This document shows positions 1 through 10,974 of a stretch of DNA of 64,000 nt, one piece after another. The stretch's first letter is position 1. Every line of letters starts with the position of its first letter. The position numbers were made by a program, and so were the translations under genes. The stretch is taken from contig NC_054391.1 in assembly GCF_001625195.1 (NCBI RefSeq), positions 8,198,552-8,262,551 on the forward strand, written 5' to 3'. Source of the DNA: Drechmeria coniospora. Its lineage: Eukaryota > Ascomycota > Sordariomycetes > Hypocreales > Ophiocordycipitaceae. The notes beneath the pieces were generated by a model. The model searched no databases. It saw only the letters and a list, made by a program, of their open reading frames with translations, and was not told the origin of the DNA.

Positions 1-419
1 AGCAGTAGTCGAGCGGGCCAGTAGTAATACTACTAGCAAGCAACTGCTAGTTGCAGTTGGGTAGGTCCTACCGCGCAACAGTAGTACTATTGGCGGGCAA
101 CTACTAGTAGTAGTTAGGAGTGCATTAATTGACGGCCCGATTAATAATCTTACTTAGTCAACTAAGTACTACTTGCATATAACGCGCAATAGTAGTAAAT
201 TAGCTAAGCAGTAGTACTATTATTAGTAATACTAAGTCTAAGTAAGGAGAATTTATATAGTAAGTACAATTCGTTAACTCAATATACTACTTATACGTAC
301 AGTACAATAGTAGTATATTGGCAAGCAGTAGTACTGCTGCCAGGTATTGCAAATAGCAATACATAGGATAGTATCCTATTTAGGTAGTCTTACTAGTATA
401 AATACTAGTAATTTTAACA
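1..419 (-). repeat. Partial LTR, Copia family B, reverse orientation
   Basis: Reads on the minus strand. Its inner edge (TAACA at 415-419, the reverse complement of TGTTA) matches the start of the family B LTRs at 24844-25798, 37632-38569 and 60035-61195. It is cut by the window edge and abuts plus-strand reverse transcriptase sequence, so it is an insertion into an older Copia copy. It carries several TA-G-TA-centred palindromes. Confidence 0.8.
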
Positions 420-1971
420 GTATTTTACTTTATTCCCCTTTAAGAAATACTAATTAGTAAATAACCTTTTAAAAGCTATCTTATCCTATAAGTTAAAAAG
501 AACTAATAAAATAATCCTATTAAATTTAAAGTATATTTAGTAGCTAAAGGATTTATATAGATTAAAGGTCTTAACTACCTAAAGACCTTTATAGCTATAA
601 GTATTCTATCTACCTAAAGGATACTACTAGCTCTTACTACTTAAAACATTAGTATATTAAATAAATTGACTTTATTAGTACTTTCCTAAACAGTAAGCTA
701 TCTAAAGTTAATTATCTTAAAATCCCCAATAGACTAAAAGTATTTATTAGTTTTAATAAGACTAATAACCTAAGTAAGTAACTAACTAAGCTAGACTATA
801 ATTTAGTAGTTAAATAAGGTATCCTTTTAAAGAAAGTACTTTATAGTCTTAAATAAGGACCTAAAAAGTAGTAAGATATACTTACTAAACTACTTTATTA
901 ATTTAAATATAGCCCTTTTATATTTAACCTAGCTATTTACTATAATAGTACTACTAATACCTACATAGTTAGCTATATTAATAACTATCTACTTATTAGG
1001 CCAAACCTTATATATATTAATAAGTTAAAACAAAAACTATATAAGGTTTACCTAATTAAAGATTATAAGTAGGCTATATTCTTTTTAGGTATATAGATTA
1101 ACTAAATAACTAAGATTATTACTCTTAGTTAAAAGGAGTATATTAAAAAAGTACTATTTTAATTTAAACTAAAGGGGGCTAAGGTAATAGTAATACTATT
1201 TTAGCTAGGTATACTTAAATAAGCAATAATAATACCTTTTCCTCTCTTACCTATAACTAAGTAACTAATATACTAATAGATAGTTAGAATTTTAATATAC
1301 CTAATACTATTAACTTAACTAAATATAGCCTTTATAATTTAATAGCTATCTTAGTATATATATTAAGCTACTAGTCTATAACTATTAATTAGTAAGAACC
1401 TCCTTTAATATTTAAAAGGAACTATAAACCTAACTATTTACTATTAATCTAAATCCTTAGTACTTAGTCTATTTAGATTTTTAAATAGTAACTTTATAAA
1501 TAACTTAAATTCCTCTAAATCTACCTATAGGTACTTCTTTACCTTAGTAGGTAGACTAATCTACTAAAAGTTAAAAAGGGTAAATATAATTACTCTTTTA
1601 ACTATAAAGGTAAAATCTAATACCCTACTAAAAGTAATTTAGGATCTTAAATAGCTAAATAGTCTATTTATAGAAATAGGTAAAAGTCTTTAAAAACCTA
1701 TTCTACTTTTATATAATAATAATAAATCTATCTCTAATACTAATAACTTAAATTAATACTCTTATACTAAGTATACCTTACTAAAGTTTTAGTATATTTA
1801 GTAAAAAGCAATAAGTAGCTTAGCTAAAATTAACTATCTTAATACTAAGTTAATACCTACTAATAGTCTTACTAAAGCCCTTACTGCTAATCCCTTCTAA
1901 TAATACCTTAGCCTATTAAGTCTTTAAAGGATTCCTATTTAGTAGTATCCTTACTAACTAAATAGAGGGGG
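420..1971 (+). mobile_element. Copia pol relic: reverse transcriptase to RNase H, RIP-degraded
   Basis: Collinear with the reverse transcriptase and RNase H parts of the Copia elements at 11320-18706 and 29800-36302. Recognisable stretches include the KARLVAKGF-like region near 535-560 and the RNase H region near 1500-1640. It ends in the purine tract AAATAGAGGGGG directly before an LTR. In-frame TAA/TAG codons stand where Gln and Trp codons occur in better copies, so nothing here can be translated. The 5' half of the element is missing because of the LTR inserted at its left edge. Confidence 0.8.
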
Positions 1972-2275
1972 TATTAAAATTATTAGTATATATACTAATA
2001 AGACTACCTAAATAGGATACTATTCTATATATTACTATTTGCAATACCTAGTAGTAGTATTACTACTTACTAATATACTACTACTATACTATACGTATAA
2101 GTAGTATATTAAGTTAACGAATTATACTTACTATATAAATTCTCCTTACTTTAACTTAGTATAACTAATAGTAGTACTACTACCTAGCTAATTTACTACT
2201 ATTATATATCTTGTGTAAGTAGTACTTAGTCGACTAAGTAAGATTATTAATCGGGCCGTTAATTAACATACTCCT

Positions 2276-2466
2276 TGTAACGATATTGTATATTGTATTC
2301 TCTTCCTAGCCTACCCTATACCCTTTATTACGTAACGCGCGGACCGTCTGGGTATATAGGCCGTTCCTCGCCGCCCTTACTGTTTTCTGTCTCTTTTCTT
2401 CCTCCTTAGTTCGAAAATTCTACAGTCTTTGCGTATACTGCCTTCCTGCTAGTCAGCTTCGTGACA
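2276..2466 (+). mobile_element. Solo LTR, family S2 (191 bp), TSD CTCCT
   Basis: Begins TGTAACGATATTG and ends TTCGTGACA, flanked by the 5-bp direct repeat CTCCT at 2271-2275 and 2467-2471. Related copies lie at 3327-3517 (also 191 bp) and 59534-59723. TG...CA ends plus a 5-bp duplication mark it as a solo LTR. No internal region of this family is seen in the window. Confidence 0.85.
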
Positions 2467-2920
2467 CTCCTAACTGCAACTAGCAGTTACTTACTAATAG
2501 TACTATTACTAGCCTACTTAACTATTATAGTACTTCTACTATACTATTGCAACCGAACCCTAATACTAATTAACCTTACTAATTGCATCCAACTAGTAGT
2601 ATAACTTAACTAAAGTATTTAGAGCTATATTAAATATAAGCAGATTGTTCGGAGATACATTATATAGAATCAGACAGAATTCCAATACATACATACTGCC
2701 CTAATTAAGGTACTACCTCTTAGGTATAGAATAGTCCTCCCTTTCCCATACTCTTAAATAGTTAGGATAAGAAATATATATATATACGTACAAGCAATTA
2801 CAAGAAATACAATAGTATTTATTTTCTAAATCGTCCTTTAGTACTACTATTTAACTTATTTAAATCTATATTTCTTACCTAGTTACTAACTAGTATACTC
2901 CTACTATTACTAATAGCCTT

Positions 2921-3091
2921 TGTTATGGTATCGGGCTTAGCCCGATATAGGAGAACGGAGGGAACCAAGGGACCCACTAGGAAGAACGTATATAACTAGA
3001 AGCCCTAGTTGCTAAGTAGTTTTCCCTCCTTTAAGCCTTTTAATAAACATTATTAAGAGCCCTAGAGCAGTTGCTCAGTGACTCCGTAACA
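2921..3091 (+). mobile_element. Solo LTR, family G (171 bp), TSD GCCTT
   Basis: Starts TGTTATGGTATCGGGC and ends ACTCCGTAACA, with GCCTT duplicated at 2916-2920 and 3092-3096. Near the start it holds the inverted repeat ATCGGGCTTAGCCCGAT, and it has an AATAAA signal in its second half. Its closest match is at 20259-20430. The Gypsy-type assignment is an inference from the ends. Confidence 0.85.
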
Positions 3092-3326
3092 GCCTTAATT
3101 AATATCCATTTTGGATAGTCCGTATAACTAAACTTCTATTACGCACCCTTCCTATTTTTACCACTTTATTCCAAGAGGTATTTCCCCCTTTTATTTTTAA
3201 AACTACTATTTAGATAAATAAACTATTTAGCTATTTAGTTCCTATATTGCTTTTAATAAGATGTTTAATTCTACTTCTTTAGCTAAAAGAGTAGTTATAC
3301 TTACTCTTTTATTTTTAGTATATTAG

Positions 3327-3517
3327 TATAATAATATTATATATTGTACTATTTGTTTAGCCTACCCTGTACTTTGTATTACGTAATATACGGACTATCT
3401 ATATATGTAGCTACTTCCTCCTTATATTTACTGTTTTCTTTCTTTTTTCTTCCTCCTTAGTTCGAAAATTCTATAGTCTTTATATATACTACCTTCCTAC
3501 TAGTCCGTATTGTAATA
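3327..3517 (+). mobile_element. Solo LTR, family S2 (191 bp, RIP-degraded), TSD ATTAG
   Basis: Same length as the copy at 2276-2466 and aligns along its length, but terminal TGTAACG has become TATAATA and the end reads GTAATA. ATTAG is repeated at 3322-3326 and 3518-3522. Confidence 0.8.
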
Positions 3518-3522
3518 ATTAG

Positions 3523-4395
3523 AATCTACTAATATAAATATATACCTATAAGTAGACTTATTAATACTACTTATATAAATTATTCGAGTTATTTAATGAA
3601 TTACTATATTATTATTAAATTAATAGTTGTAAGAAGTCCTTAATATTGGTCTAGACATATATATATATAGTATTAATCATTATTATATTTGTAATATTAC
3701 TTATGACTATTTATATAAAACTATATATTGAATTATTATTTACAAGGCCTGTAGTATTATTTCTACGTAGAGGAAAGTACTGCCTCTTATTTATAAGAAT
3801 GTTAAGAAAGAGTATCTGTTAATATCCGTGTACTTATTCTTTGTGTGCACTACTCATCTATTTTCCAGCGTAGGAACATTTCCCATGTTGTCACCAGCCT
3901 AGTCCGCACGAACTTGCAGCGGTAAACCTTGGAACATTATCGCTACATTTGGCACGTTGGCCACCCCCCTCCGACCCCTTGTTGACCTCCAGCATAACAG
4001 CATTTGATTTATTCCGATGGTCTGCTCACTCTCCCTCCCCCTGTCCTCACTGTGTTCGGTTCATCGGCCAGCTTCGTTGCGCACTTGACGTCAGGCCATT
4101 GTGGCCATGGGCAGTCCGGCCTGACCAAGCAAGCTTCTACGACATTGCCTCATTCTGACTGCCCTGGGGCAATTCCCGTCATATACGCTTCCCTAAACCA
4201 CCCTCCGCTCTCATTGGGGCAGTCGCTGTAGATACCTGCGGTGTCTCTGTGCTCATTCTGTATGTCATATTGGCCGCGGATAAAAACGACCTAGGCATCG
4301 CCCCTTCGCTGAAGCCGTCGCCCTCAGTCGGGCGGCCTGTATCCTTCTTACTCTACAAGGTCAATCACACCCGCCGCCATCGGCTTATCGCGAAG
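3523..4395. other. AT-rich border, then upstream region of the GID4 homologue
   Basis: From 3523 to about 3840 there is only TA-rich sequence with no recognisable element. Composition changes sharply at about 3850. The segment 3900-4395 is C- and T-rich, has no convincing ORF, and is taken to be the promoter and 5' UTR of the next gene. Confidence 0.5.
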
Positions 4396-5692
4396 ATGCC
4401 GACTCCATCATCGAATCAGTCCCCCGGGCCCTCGTCTCTTCCACCATTCGGATTCTCGACGTGCCCCGACGACGTGCAACATTCCCCTCGTCCATCTCGG
4501 CAGTCGCATGCGGCTACTGATCTCCGTCTCGAACCCCCCCCTGATGGTCCTTCACCTCCATCCCTTCAAAATCGAGGCGGTGATGCCATTCATCTCAGCT
4601 CTGAGATTATTATGCCACGCGACCAAACATCTGTCGAATCGTCTACAAGGGCCACGACCCTCTCTCCCGGACCGCAATCTAATGCTACAGGCTTCACATC
4701 TCCAGCGCCCAGTGGAGCGGACTGCGAAGTTCCCAAGAGCCAGGGCGTCGGTCCCGATGGGCCCTTTTGCTACACGCCTCTGGCTGATATGTCACGACGG
4801 CCACAAGGTGGGGCCTCCATCTCTTCACTTGGTCGACCCCATGACGTCCAGGACCTGGTGACAGTCTACAGGGAAGCAGACAATGACCCGACCTGCTCCC
4901 TTTCCCTTGGGCATGATTTCCCCGGGTTGCGAGTAAGCTTACCTCGATGATTCAGGGCCCAAGAGACCCGAATGAATTGCTGAATGTACACTAGACCATA
5001 GCCAGCTCCCCCTCATCATATTTGCGTCCTGGTAGTAGGTTCCACGGGACACAGCAGTCTGAGAGGCAGGTGTACGATGTCCAGGTAGAGATCAAGCATG
5101 TGGACATGCTTGAATCGTTTCTGTGCGGCTATCTGCGCATTCAAGGTCGTACACTGCCACCCCTCCCCCACTGTGCACGTTAACACTGATCTTGCGACAG
5201 GCCTCACCGAAGACCACCCGACGCTTACAACGTTCTTTGAGGGTGAGATAATCGGGTCCAAGTATAGCTTCGAGACGCAGCATGATGAATGGGGCGCTAG
5301 CTCCAAGACAGACCTGAGCCACTGGGCCAAGTTTAGCGCGTTCCGACCACTGCAGAAGCACGTCCACAAAGGCCGGGTAACCATTCTGGATATTGATCAG
5401 CGTGATAATATTTTCATGCGCTGGAAGGAGCATTTCCTGGTGCCGGATCACCGTGTGCGCACCATAACTGGGGCCAGTTTTGAGGGGTTCTACTATATTT
5501 GTTTTAACCAGTTGAAAGGTGAAGTAAGTGGGATATATTTTCATTCCAAGAGCGAAAAGTAAGTGCATCTTTTCGAAGGCCAAAGGTGGTGCATTGGCCA
5601 GGCCGGCTTATGATGTTCTCTACAGATTCCAACAACTAGAACTAAAGCACGTACCGAATAGGGGGTGCTTCAGTGCTAGGGAGTTTCGGTGA
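4396..5692 (+). CDS. GID4: GID4/VID24-type substrate receptor of the GID/CTLH E3 ubiquitin ligase
   Basis: Exons 4396-4932, 4995-5145, 5201-5558 and 5626-5692 sum to 1113 nt and encode 370 residues. The first about 180 residues are Ser/Pro-rich and low in complexity. The rest is the conserved VID24 domain, with YLRPGSRF, FLCGYLRIQGLTEDHPTLTT, EGEIIGSKYSF, DLSHWAKFSAFRP, RWKEHFLVPDHRVR and the terminal FQQLELKHV stretch split by the last intron. In yeast the family recognises N-terminal proline degrons of gluconeogenic enzymes and delivers them to the GID ligase after glucose is added. Introns are 62, 55 and 67 nt; the first runs from GTAAGC to CACTAG and is the only canonical choice that keeps frame. 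It is convergent with TRM11. Family identity is firm; substrates are inferred. Confidence 0.93.
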
Positions 5693-6055
5693 CCATTCTG
5701 CAATATCAGCCTGGAGACAGCTACACCTTAACCTAACGACGAGGAATATTGACGGAAACGATTACTTATCAAGGCGTATTGGTTTTGCGGACAAAATAGA
5801 GCATTGTCTGACCACCAAAATGCTGCCACTTGCACACCTCGACGATGCCATCCACAATGCCGCGCAAGGAGCCATTGAGGAGTTACTTCAGAGTTCCAAT
5901 GGAAAGATGCGCATCCAATGCCGGCGATGACATCGAAAGCTTGAAATAAACGCGGATAGTGGACACAGTTTAGATTGATTCTGGACGCCTAGTCCCTACG
6001 AAAACTGTCGCATATGCCAGGCGTCTTGGACGACGAGCGAGAGAGCTGCCCAGGC
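5693..6055. other. Convergent intergenic region, 3' UTRs of GID4 and TRM11
   Basis: The two flanking genes end toward each other across 363 bp. No conserved ORF or RNA gene is visible; the open frame at 5673-5930 has no recognisable domain. Confidence 0.5.
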
Positions 6056-7622
6056 TCAATCCATTCCATCAATCTCGAATTTTTTGAAGTACCCTCGGCG
6101 GAATGGATTCAGCTCGTCGGCTGTCGTGCCCGAGCCTGCAACAACTTGTCTTGTTTTGTAAGTATCGAGCGCGGATTGCGAGACTTGCTCATCTCGCAGG
6201 CGCCGATACGTAATTAGTCTTCTCGACCCTGCGCGACAAGTTAGCATTCAGTGTGAGCTGGCAAATCTGTTCAAAAGTAGGAGTTGAGGAGAATGGGCAG
6301 TGGCCAAGAGAAGGGCGGGAAGAGGCCATTTACATTTGTTGAAGACCTGAACGCAGATGACGACAATCTCGAGACAGGGATGTGTGGGCACGGGAATTTC
6401 TTGATCTTGGTCGTTTGCCGTTGGCATCCAAAACGACAGTCTCCCGTCGTCAACCAACGTTTCTGCCGCAAAAGTCAATATATCCCTCAGCATGGCGAGA
6501 AAGCTGTAGGGTTTTTTTGGTGGCACGAAATCAGGCAACCTATAGCTGTCAGATCGGGTTCGTACTGTGGCACGTCAGACAAAAGAAACCCGTGCTGGTT
6601 GTACTCACAACCCGTTTGTGAACCCTTGTTTGATGAGCCAGGGAGTCTTTTCTGGATCCCTGACACCGAGCACTCTCAGGCCCTCACGCACGCCGTAGGG
6701 CGGGTCACAGACAATCCCATCCCATATTCCTTTCCCTCTCCTTATTGGTGTATTTGTCAGGTCTGCCGAAAAGACGTCGCCCAAACACGAACTCAGGTCG
6801 TATTGCTGAAAGTTGCCGCGTAGACTCTTGCGGTCGCCGTCACCTCGCATACTCCGACCATCGATATCGCTTCCCCAGCCGACAGCGCCGAAATGAGCAC
6901 ATGCGACGGGAAAAGATCCTGTGCCGACAAAAGGGTCGTAGAAAAGCTTGCCAGGTGCAGCTAAGGCGATATTGGCAGTGATAAGAGACAGCTCAGAATC
7001 CATGCTCGTAGTAGAAATGTACTCTCGCTTCTTCAAATCGAACTTGAGTACAACGTCACGGGATGAAGCTGCAACGAAACGACCAAGATGAAACATGTCC
7101 GGATCCTTAACTCCGAGCGGTACACTATTCCATGGCCAGAGCTCGAAGACGGTAAAAACATTGTCAGGGGTGTTAAGCCGAATGGGCCCTTCAAAGGGCA
7201 GGTAGTGGAAAGAGTTGATGATGGATAGCCTCCGACTACCTGAATTGGCTCCCTGGAACGAGTCGATTTCAAACTTGAATGAAGCATCCTTGTATCGAGG
7301 CCATAGATATCTTGACCGCTCCTCTACAGACTGGTGTAACCTCTCAAGGGTGTTACCGGTACCCCAGAGCTCTTGGATCGACTGCGCCAGAATTGAGCGT
7401 CGGATCAACCTTTGAGCTTCTTCTACAGATGGCAGCCGAACGAGGCAAAATGGTGACTGACTGTCATGTTAGGAGGCATGGCGCTAGGATGACATTGGGA
7501 GAACAGACCTCGTGGCTGTACTCGACCACGGTCAGATCGACACCCTCGACGACAGCCAAGGCTTGAATCTCGGCCAGCCGAAAAGATTGGTGTGCCTGGG
7601 CAAATTTAATGAGAAAGTCCAT
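6056..7622 (-). CDS. TRM11: tRNA (guanine(10)-N2)-methyltransferase catalytic subunit Trm11
   Basis: Four exons on the minus strand: 7509-7622, 6609-7456, 6334-6539 and 6056-6228, total 1341 nt, 446 residues, the usual size for fungal Trm11. The N-terminal exon starts MDFLIKFAQAHQSFRL. The SAM-binding motif DPFVGTGSFP lies at about residues 212-221 and the catalytic DPPYGVREGL at about 289-298. The C-terminus has FVPPKKPYSFLAML and SRRLITYRR. With Trm112 the enzyme makes N2-methylguanosine at position 10 of many cytoplasmic tRNAs. Introns of 52, 69 and 105 nt have GT-AG borders (GTCTGT, GTGAGT, GTAAAT donors) and every junction keeps frame. It is divergent from the RNase P subunit gene over 729 bp. 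No lesion was seen. Confidence 0.95.
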
Positions 7623-8351
7623 TGTGGGAATCGTCGTCACCTGTGATAGATGGGGATAGCCGCCGCCCAAGCGCGATGATGCAGGCCGCACCGACGAAAA
7701 TAATGAATGTTATGAGGGCTGTTCATGTATCGGATTCCACGTTCTGCTCGATGGTTGACAAATACCTTTATGGAGTATTCTGTGTCGGGCATGTGGATGA
7801 AGTATATTTTTTTTCAATCCTCGCACATGTATCTGATCACCAGTGCTGTGCCGATTGTGGTTGACCAGAAATATACGGCAAGGAATGAGTATTACTAGCG
7901 AAGTATGGAATACTACTTACTGTACTAGTATGTACTGGGTGGAAGGAGCAGTCACTGGACAAAAGTGGCGATTCAATTTTGGTTGCGCGACCACTACAAA
8001 GTGAATCGACACTTTTGCCACCCCACTATAGGTACCTTTGCCCAAGAAGCTTAAGGAGTAATTACGCCATGGGAGAATGCGCTTACAAAATTGGGACATT
8101 CTAAGAAGAGGAACAAAGCTATCACCGTCACTTCGCAGATTCACATGCACCATGCGATCACAACGATGTTGTTTAATGCAGACCGATTTTGGTTTGATAT
8201 AGGCTTGTAGCTAACATCCAGGGCCGGGCTATCGCCGCCTTGTGGCGTTGGGCCTAACGCCGGCGGGCGCGTTTATTTTACTTGTTTCCAGTTTCCCACT
8301 ATCCACGCAGCCATTTGTTGCGCAAGCTCAATCCCCCACCCCGTCTCAAAA
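7623..8351. promoter_or_regulatory. Divergent promoter region between TRM11 and the RNase P subunit gene
   Basis: This 729-bp region separates two head-to-head genes that both serve tRNA biogenesis, so it must hold both promoters. It contains a long inverted repeat (7960-8017) and a GC-rich patch near 8222-8272 with the small hairpin GGCGTT-GGGCCT-AACGCC. No conserved ORF is visible; the minus-strand open frame at 7917-8153 resembles nothing I know. Confidence 0.55.
7960..8017. repeat. 16-bp inverted repeat with 26-nt loop
   Basis: Left arm 7960-7975 (CAAAAGTGGCGATTCA) pairs with right arm 8002-8017 (TGAATCGACACTTTTG) with a single mismatch. The loop contains the near-palindrome GGTTGCGCGACC. 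The unit lies midway between two divergent start codons. It could be a regulatory site, or the remnant of a small foldback element. Confidence 0.6.
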
Positions 8352-9739
8352 ATGTTCTCAACCCCTTCGCCAACGGTATACCAGTCCTCGAGCTGCTTCG
8401 TTACCTATGGCTCTATGGGTCACGTTGACCCCACGCAGCCGCCAAGTAGGAACAAGCCTTGGACATCCCTTGCTGCGCACGAGTTCATCCACGAGGTTCT
8501 TGGTCTCTTCAGATGCTTAACAGAACATCGAGCTGACCATGGCCAAGGTCGATCTAATTATTCCTCAAGACTACTATCCTGTCGTCGCAAATGTGGTTGG
8601 ACTAGAGCAACCATCATACACGAGTATATCTATGTCGATTGGCCAACTCTTGGAGGGTGAATTTTTCGCGCAATACCTGCAGAAAGGTATCGGGTTGCTG
8701 GCTCGTCCATATTATTTTGGAACTGAAGCTTACTAACGTTGGAAAATTGCCAAAGGGGGCGTGTCGATGTTGTCTGATGGCAGGGTGTCCAATGATAATA
8801 CATTCACTGTGCACAATGGCCAGTATCCCCCTTCCTGATTACCGTTCAGCTATACTTGGAGCTGACAGTTGCCAATGCAGGCATTTTAACAATGTATCTC
8901 GACAGGCAGACTTTCGAGCGAGTCGGGCTCGAGGGGAAGCCGCATGGCGCCACGGGCAGTCACAGGGACAATCCTGTATGGGGTAAGAAGAACTCTTATC
9001 AGATCTGATCTGAACCTCAACTCGAGTAAATACTAACTGCACAGTTGTCTCGTATGATTTCACCTGTTCATCCATGGTGCGAGGGAAGCGGAAATTCAAC
9101 AAATTACTACATGCTTGTCAAAATGTCCTCGACGAGCCACTGCAGTGGCTGTTCTGCCACACACATGGGCCAGGTTCGTAACAATGCTCTTGAAACCTCT
9201 GGCCTCTGCCACCTCATTCGACAACTGACAGCAGATATGAAGGTCCCTGTCCTCATCCATTGGACAGATTCAACCCAAGGAAGCATAGTGTGGCATTGAC
9301 CGTAGTGCAGGATGTGGAAGTGCCCCACGTTAAGATGAGTGTGTCGCCTGTGATACTGTCGCAGGGAAATCGGCCTGCCTTTGAAGATACTGCCATGAAC
9401 TTGTATGAGTGGCTATCTCTCATTCGGCTCCAGAGTCCACGAATCACGGCTAGCGACACGATAGACCCGTATCTGTCGCGATATGCGGCGCCTTGTTGTC
9501 ATGAAACGGCCCCTCTAACTCATATTTGCATATTCAGATGGAAAGGCTTCATCAACGCGCGCTGGCTTCGCCGTCTGGTTACCGACATCCTCACAAAATG
9601 TCCCCAGTCAGAGTGGTTCGCAGTGAGCGCCACTGCCTTCTCCAACAACTTTGCTGGGGGCAGCAAAGACCTGACGATGCTATGTCCATCAGAGGGGGCA
9701 ACTGAGTATCTTATGTGGGAGGCCAATAGCGACGATTGA
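8352..9739 (+). CDS. Ribonuclease P/MRP 40-kDa subunit (Rpp40 family)
   Basis: Six exons: 8352-8495, 8548-8686, 8756-8818, 8881-8982, 9045-9173 and 9243-9739, total 1074 nt, 357 residues. Stretches typical of the fungal Rpp40 domain are SMGHVDPTQPP near the start, VDLIIPQDYYPVV, ISMSIGQLLEGEFFAQYL, MYLDRQTFERVGLEGKPHG, KRKFNKLLHACQNVLDEP and, at the end, LYEWLSLIRLQSPRI, DPYLSRY and GATEYLMWE. Rpp40 is a protein subunit of the RNase P and MRP ribonucleoproteins that process pre-tRNA and pre-rRNA in the nucleus. Two introns have perfect TACTAAC branch sites. The intron at 8819-8880 fits only as GC-AG (GCCAGT donor); an alternative from 8809 with GT-AG also keeps frame, so exon 3 is the least certain part. 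The gene ends 28 bp from the convergent ankyrin gene. Confidence 0.9.
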
Positions 9740-9767
9740 CATTGATAAAGTCTTGTCGGGAGCGGAC

Positions 9768-10409
9768 CTAGCATCCATCGCCCCTGGTCGGTCCCATAAT
9801 GGCTTCGACAAGTTTGCGCAAGTCCGCTTGGCCACTCTCAGAGGCGAAGTCATCTCGTCGAGCAAACTCTTCTATACGCTGGCGAAACTCAGTGTCGACT
9901 TCTTTGATATCATCGTCACCCTGGTCCACAGTGCCCACTGTGAATTTTATAGCCTTGGACGAAGGGAGGGCGTTTATTGCGTCAGGGACATGACTGGCCC
10001 CGACAGATTGAACGTGGTTGTCAGATTTGATACATTCGACAGAGGCAAGATATGAAGCCACGGCTGGGAAATCTCCGTCGGCTTCCACCTTCTCCCTTGC
10101 CGTCAAGCCTTCGGAGCTGCGATGGCCAACGTCAATAGACAGTTCTTCAACAAGAACCTTGGCAGCCTCAGGAGTCTCCACAACGAATAGAGCTGTCTCA
10201 TCATCCTCGTCTTTCAGGTTGATGTCAACATGAAATTCGCGTACGAGGATTTGCAGCAGGTCGAGATGATTGTAGCTAGCGGCAGCGTGTAGGAGAGAGT
10301 AGCCGTGCTCGTCCTGGGCCGATGCCAGCTGGAGATTTTCGCGCAGGAAAGGCAGGAGCGCGGGGCTATTGTCTGCAGCAAGTAGGAATGGGTTCGGTGT
10401 CTCCGCCAT
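9768..10409 (-). CDS. Small ankyrin-repeat protein (yeast YCR051W-like)
   Basis: Single exon, 213 residues. An ankyrin helix-turn-helix unit is clear at about residues 34-64 (DEHGYSLLHAAASYNHLDLL), followed by a second at about 66-90 (DINLKDEDDETALFVVE) and a weaker third. The tail contains the acidic segment DQGDDDIKEVDTEFRQRIEEF and ends in a predicted helix (LRKLVEAIM). Size and layout match the small conserved fungal ankyrin protein known in yeast as YCR051W, whose molecular role is not established. It is convergent with the RNase P subunit gene, with only 28 bp between the stop codons, so the 3' UTRs must overlap. No intron is needed. Confidence 0.88.
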   Translation of the reverse strand: MAETPNPFLLAADNSPALLPFLRENLQLASAQDEHGYSLLHAAASYNHLDLLQILVREFHVDINLKDEDDETALFVVETPEAAKVLVEELSIDVGHRSSEGLTAREKVEADGDFPAVASYLASVECIKSDNHVQSVGASHVPDAINALPSSKAIKFTVGTVDQGDDDIKEVDTEFRQRIEEFARRDDFASESGQADLRKLVEAIMGPTRGDGC

Positions 10410-10974
10410 CGAGATTAATCTCGTCAGTGACGATATGGGACCTTGATAATGGAGGAATTAGGATATATGGGAGAGATGAAATTTGTACTTAAAGATTGAG
10501 TTTGCCCACTACTGATGTACTTATATCGTGTAAGTACGGCGGCAAGATACTTTAGCAGAACGAAAATGCATAAGTACTGTACATCAGTGTCCGTACACAG
10601 TACAAAGTAGTACTTACTTTCGCTAGAGGAAGTTGGGGCCAGCATCCATGACCAGTGGCTTGAATATGAGTCTGAATCCAACTGCCCCACAAGACGCACT
10701 ACAATTCGACAATTATTAGGTTCATTTGTGGGTATCCTGTTGGAGTACTCCTAGGCGTGCATATACTAGTGACGCCTGGGCGTGCCGCTGATATAATACC
10801 TACTTCCCTGGTATTAGCAAACGCGAAGATATTATTCTAACCTGACCCCTCTTATAAGTAGTCTTACGACTCTTTCTATAATGATAAATAACGATAGGAG
10901 CATAGATTACATAACTAGTTATAGGACTACTAGAAGGAAGGAGGCTATATAAGCTAAGAGAGCTCCTTAAATAT
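10410..10974. other. Upstream region of the ankyrin gene and island border
   Basis: Balanced sequence up to about 10750 is taken as the promoter of the minus-strand ankyrin gene. Beyond that the sequence becomes TA-rich. No gene is seen. Confidence 0.5.

Larger units (their letters stand above)
1972..3202 (+). repeat. 3' LTR of Copia family B, with two nested solo LTRs
   Basis: Starts TATTAAAATTA (RIP form of TGTTAAAATTA) immediately after the polypurine tract and ends near 3202 in the TTTTTAAGA-type terminus. It is interrupted at 2276-2466 and 2921-3091 by unrelated solo LTRs. A short deletion near the first insertion makes the remaining sequence smaller than the intact 955-bp copies. Confidence 0.75.

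Noticed and set aside
3949..4231. Two overlapping small ORFs before the GID4 homologue
   Set aside because: Low-complexity, Pro/Ser-rich chance frames in a C-rich promoter; no family resemblance.
4933..4994. Possible frameshift or premature stop in the GID4 homologue
   Set aside because: A canonical GT-AG intron from 4933 to 4994 restores the frame exactly. The coding-like reading GPRDPNELLN inside it is noted, but it runs into a TAG at 4992 and is not needed.
7917..8153. 78-codon minus-strand ORF between TRM11 and the RNase P subunit gene
   Set aside because: It crosses the inverted repeat, has no known domain, and its position fits a promoter.
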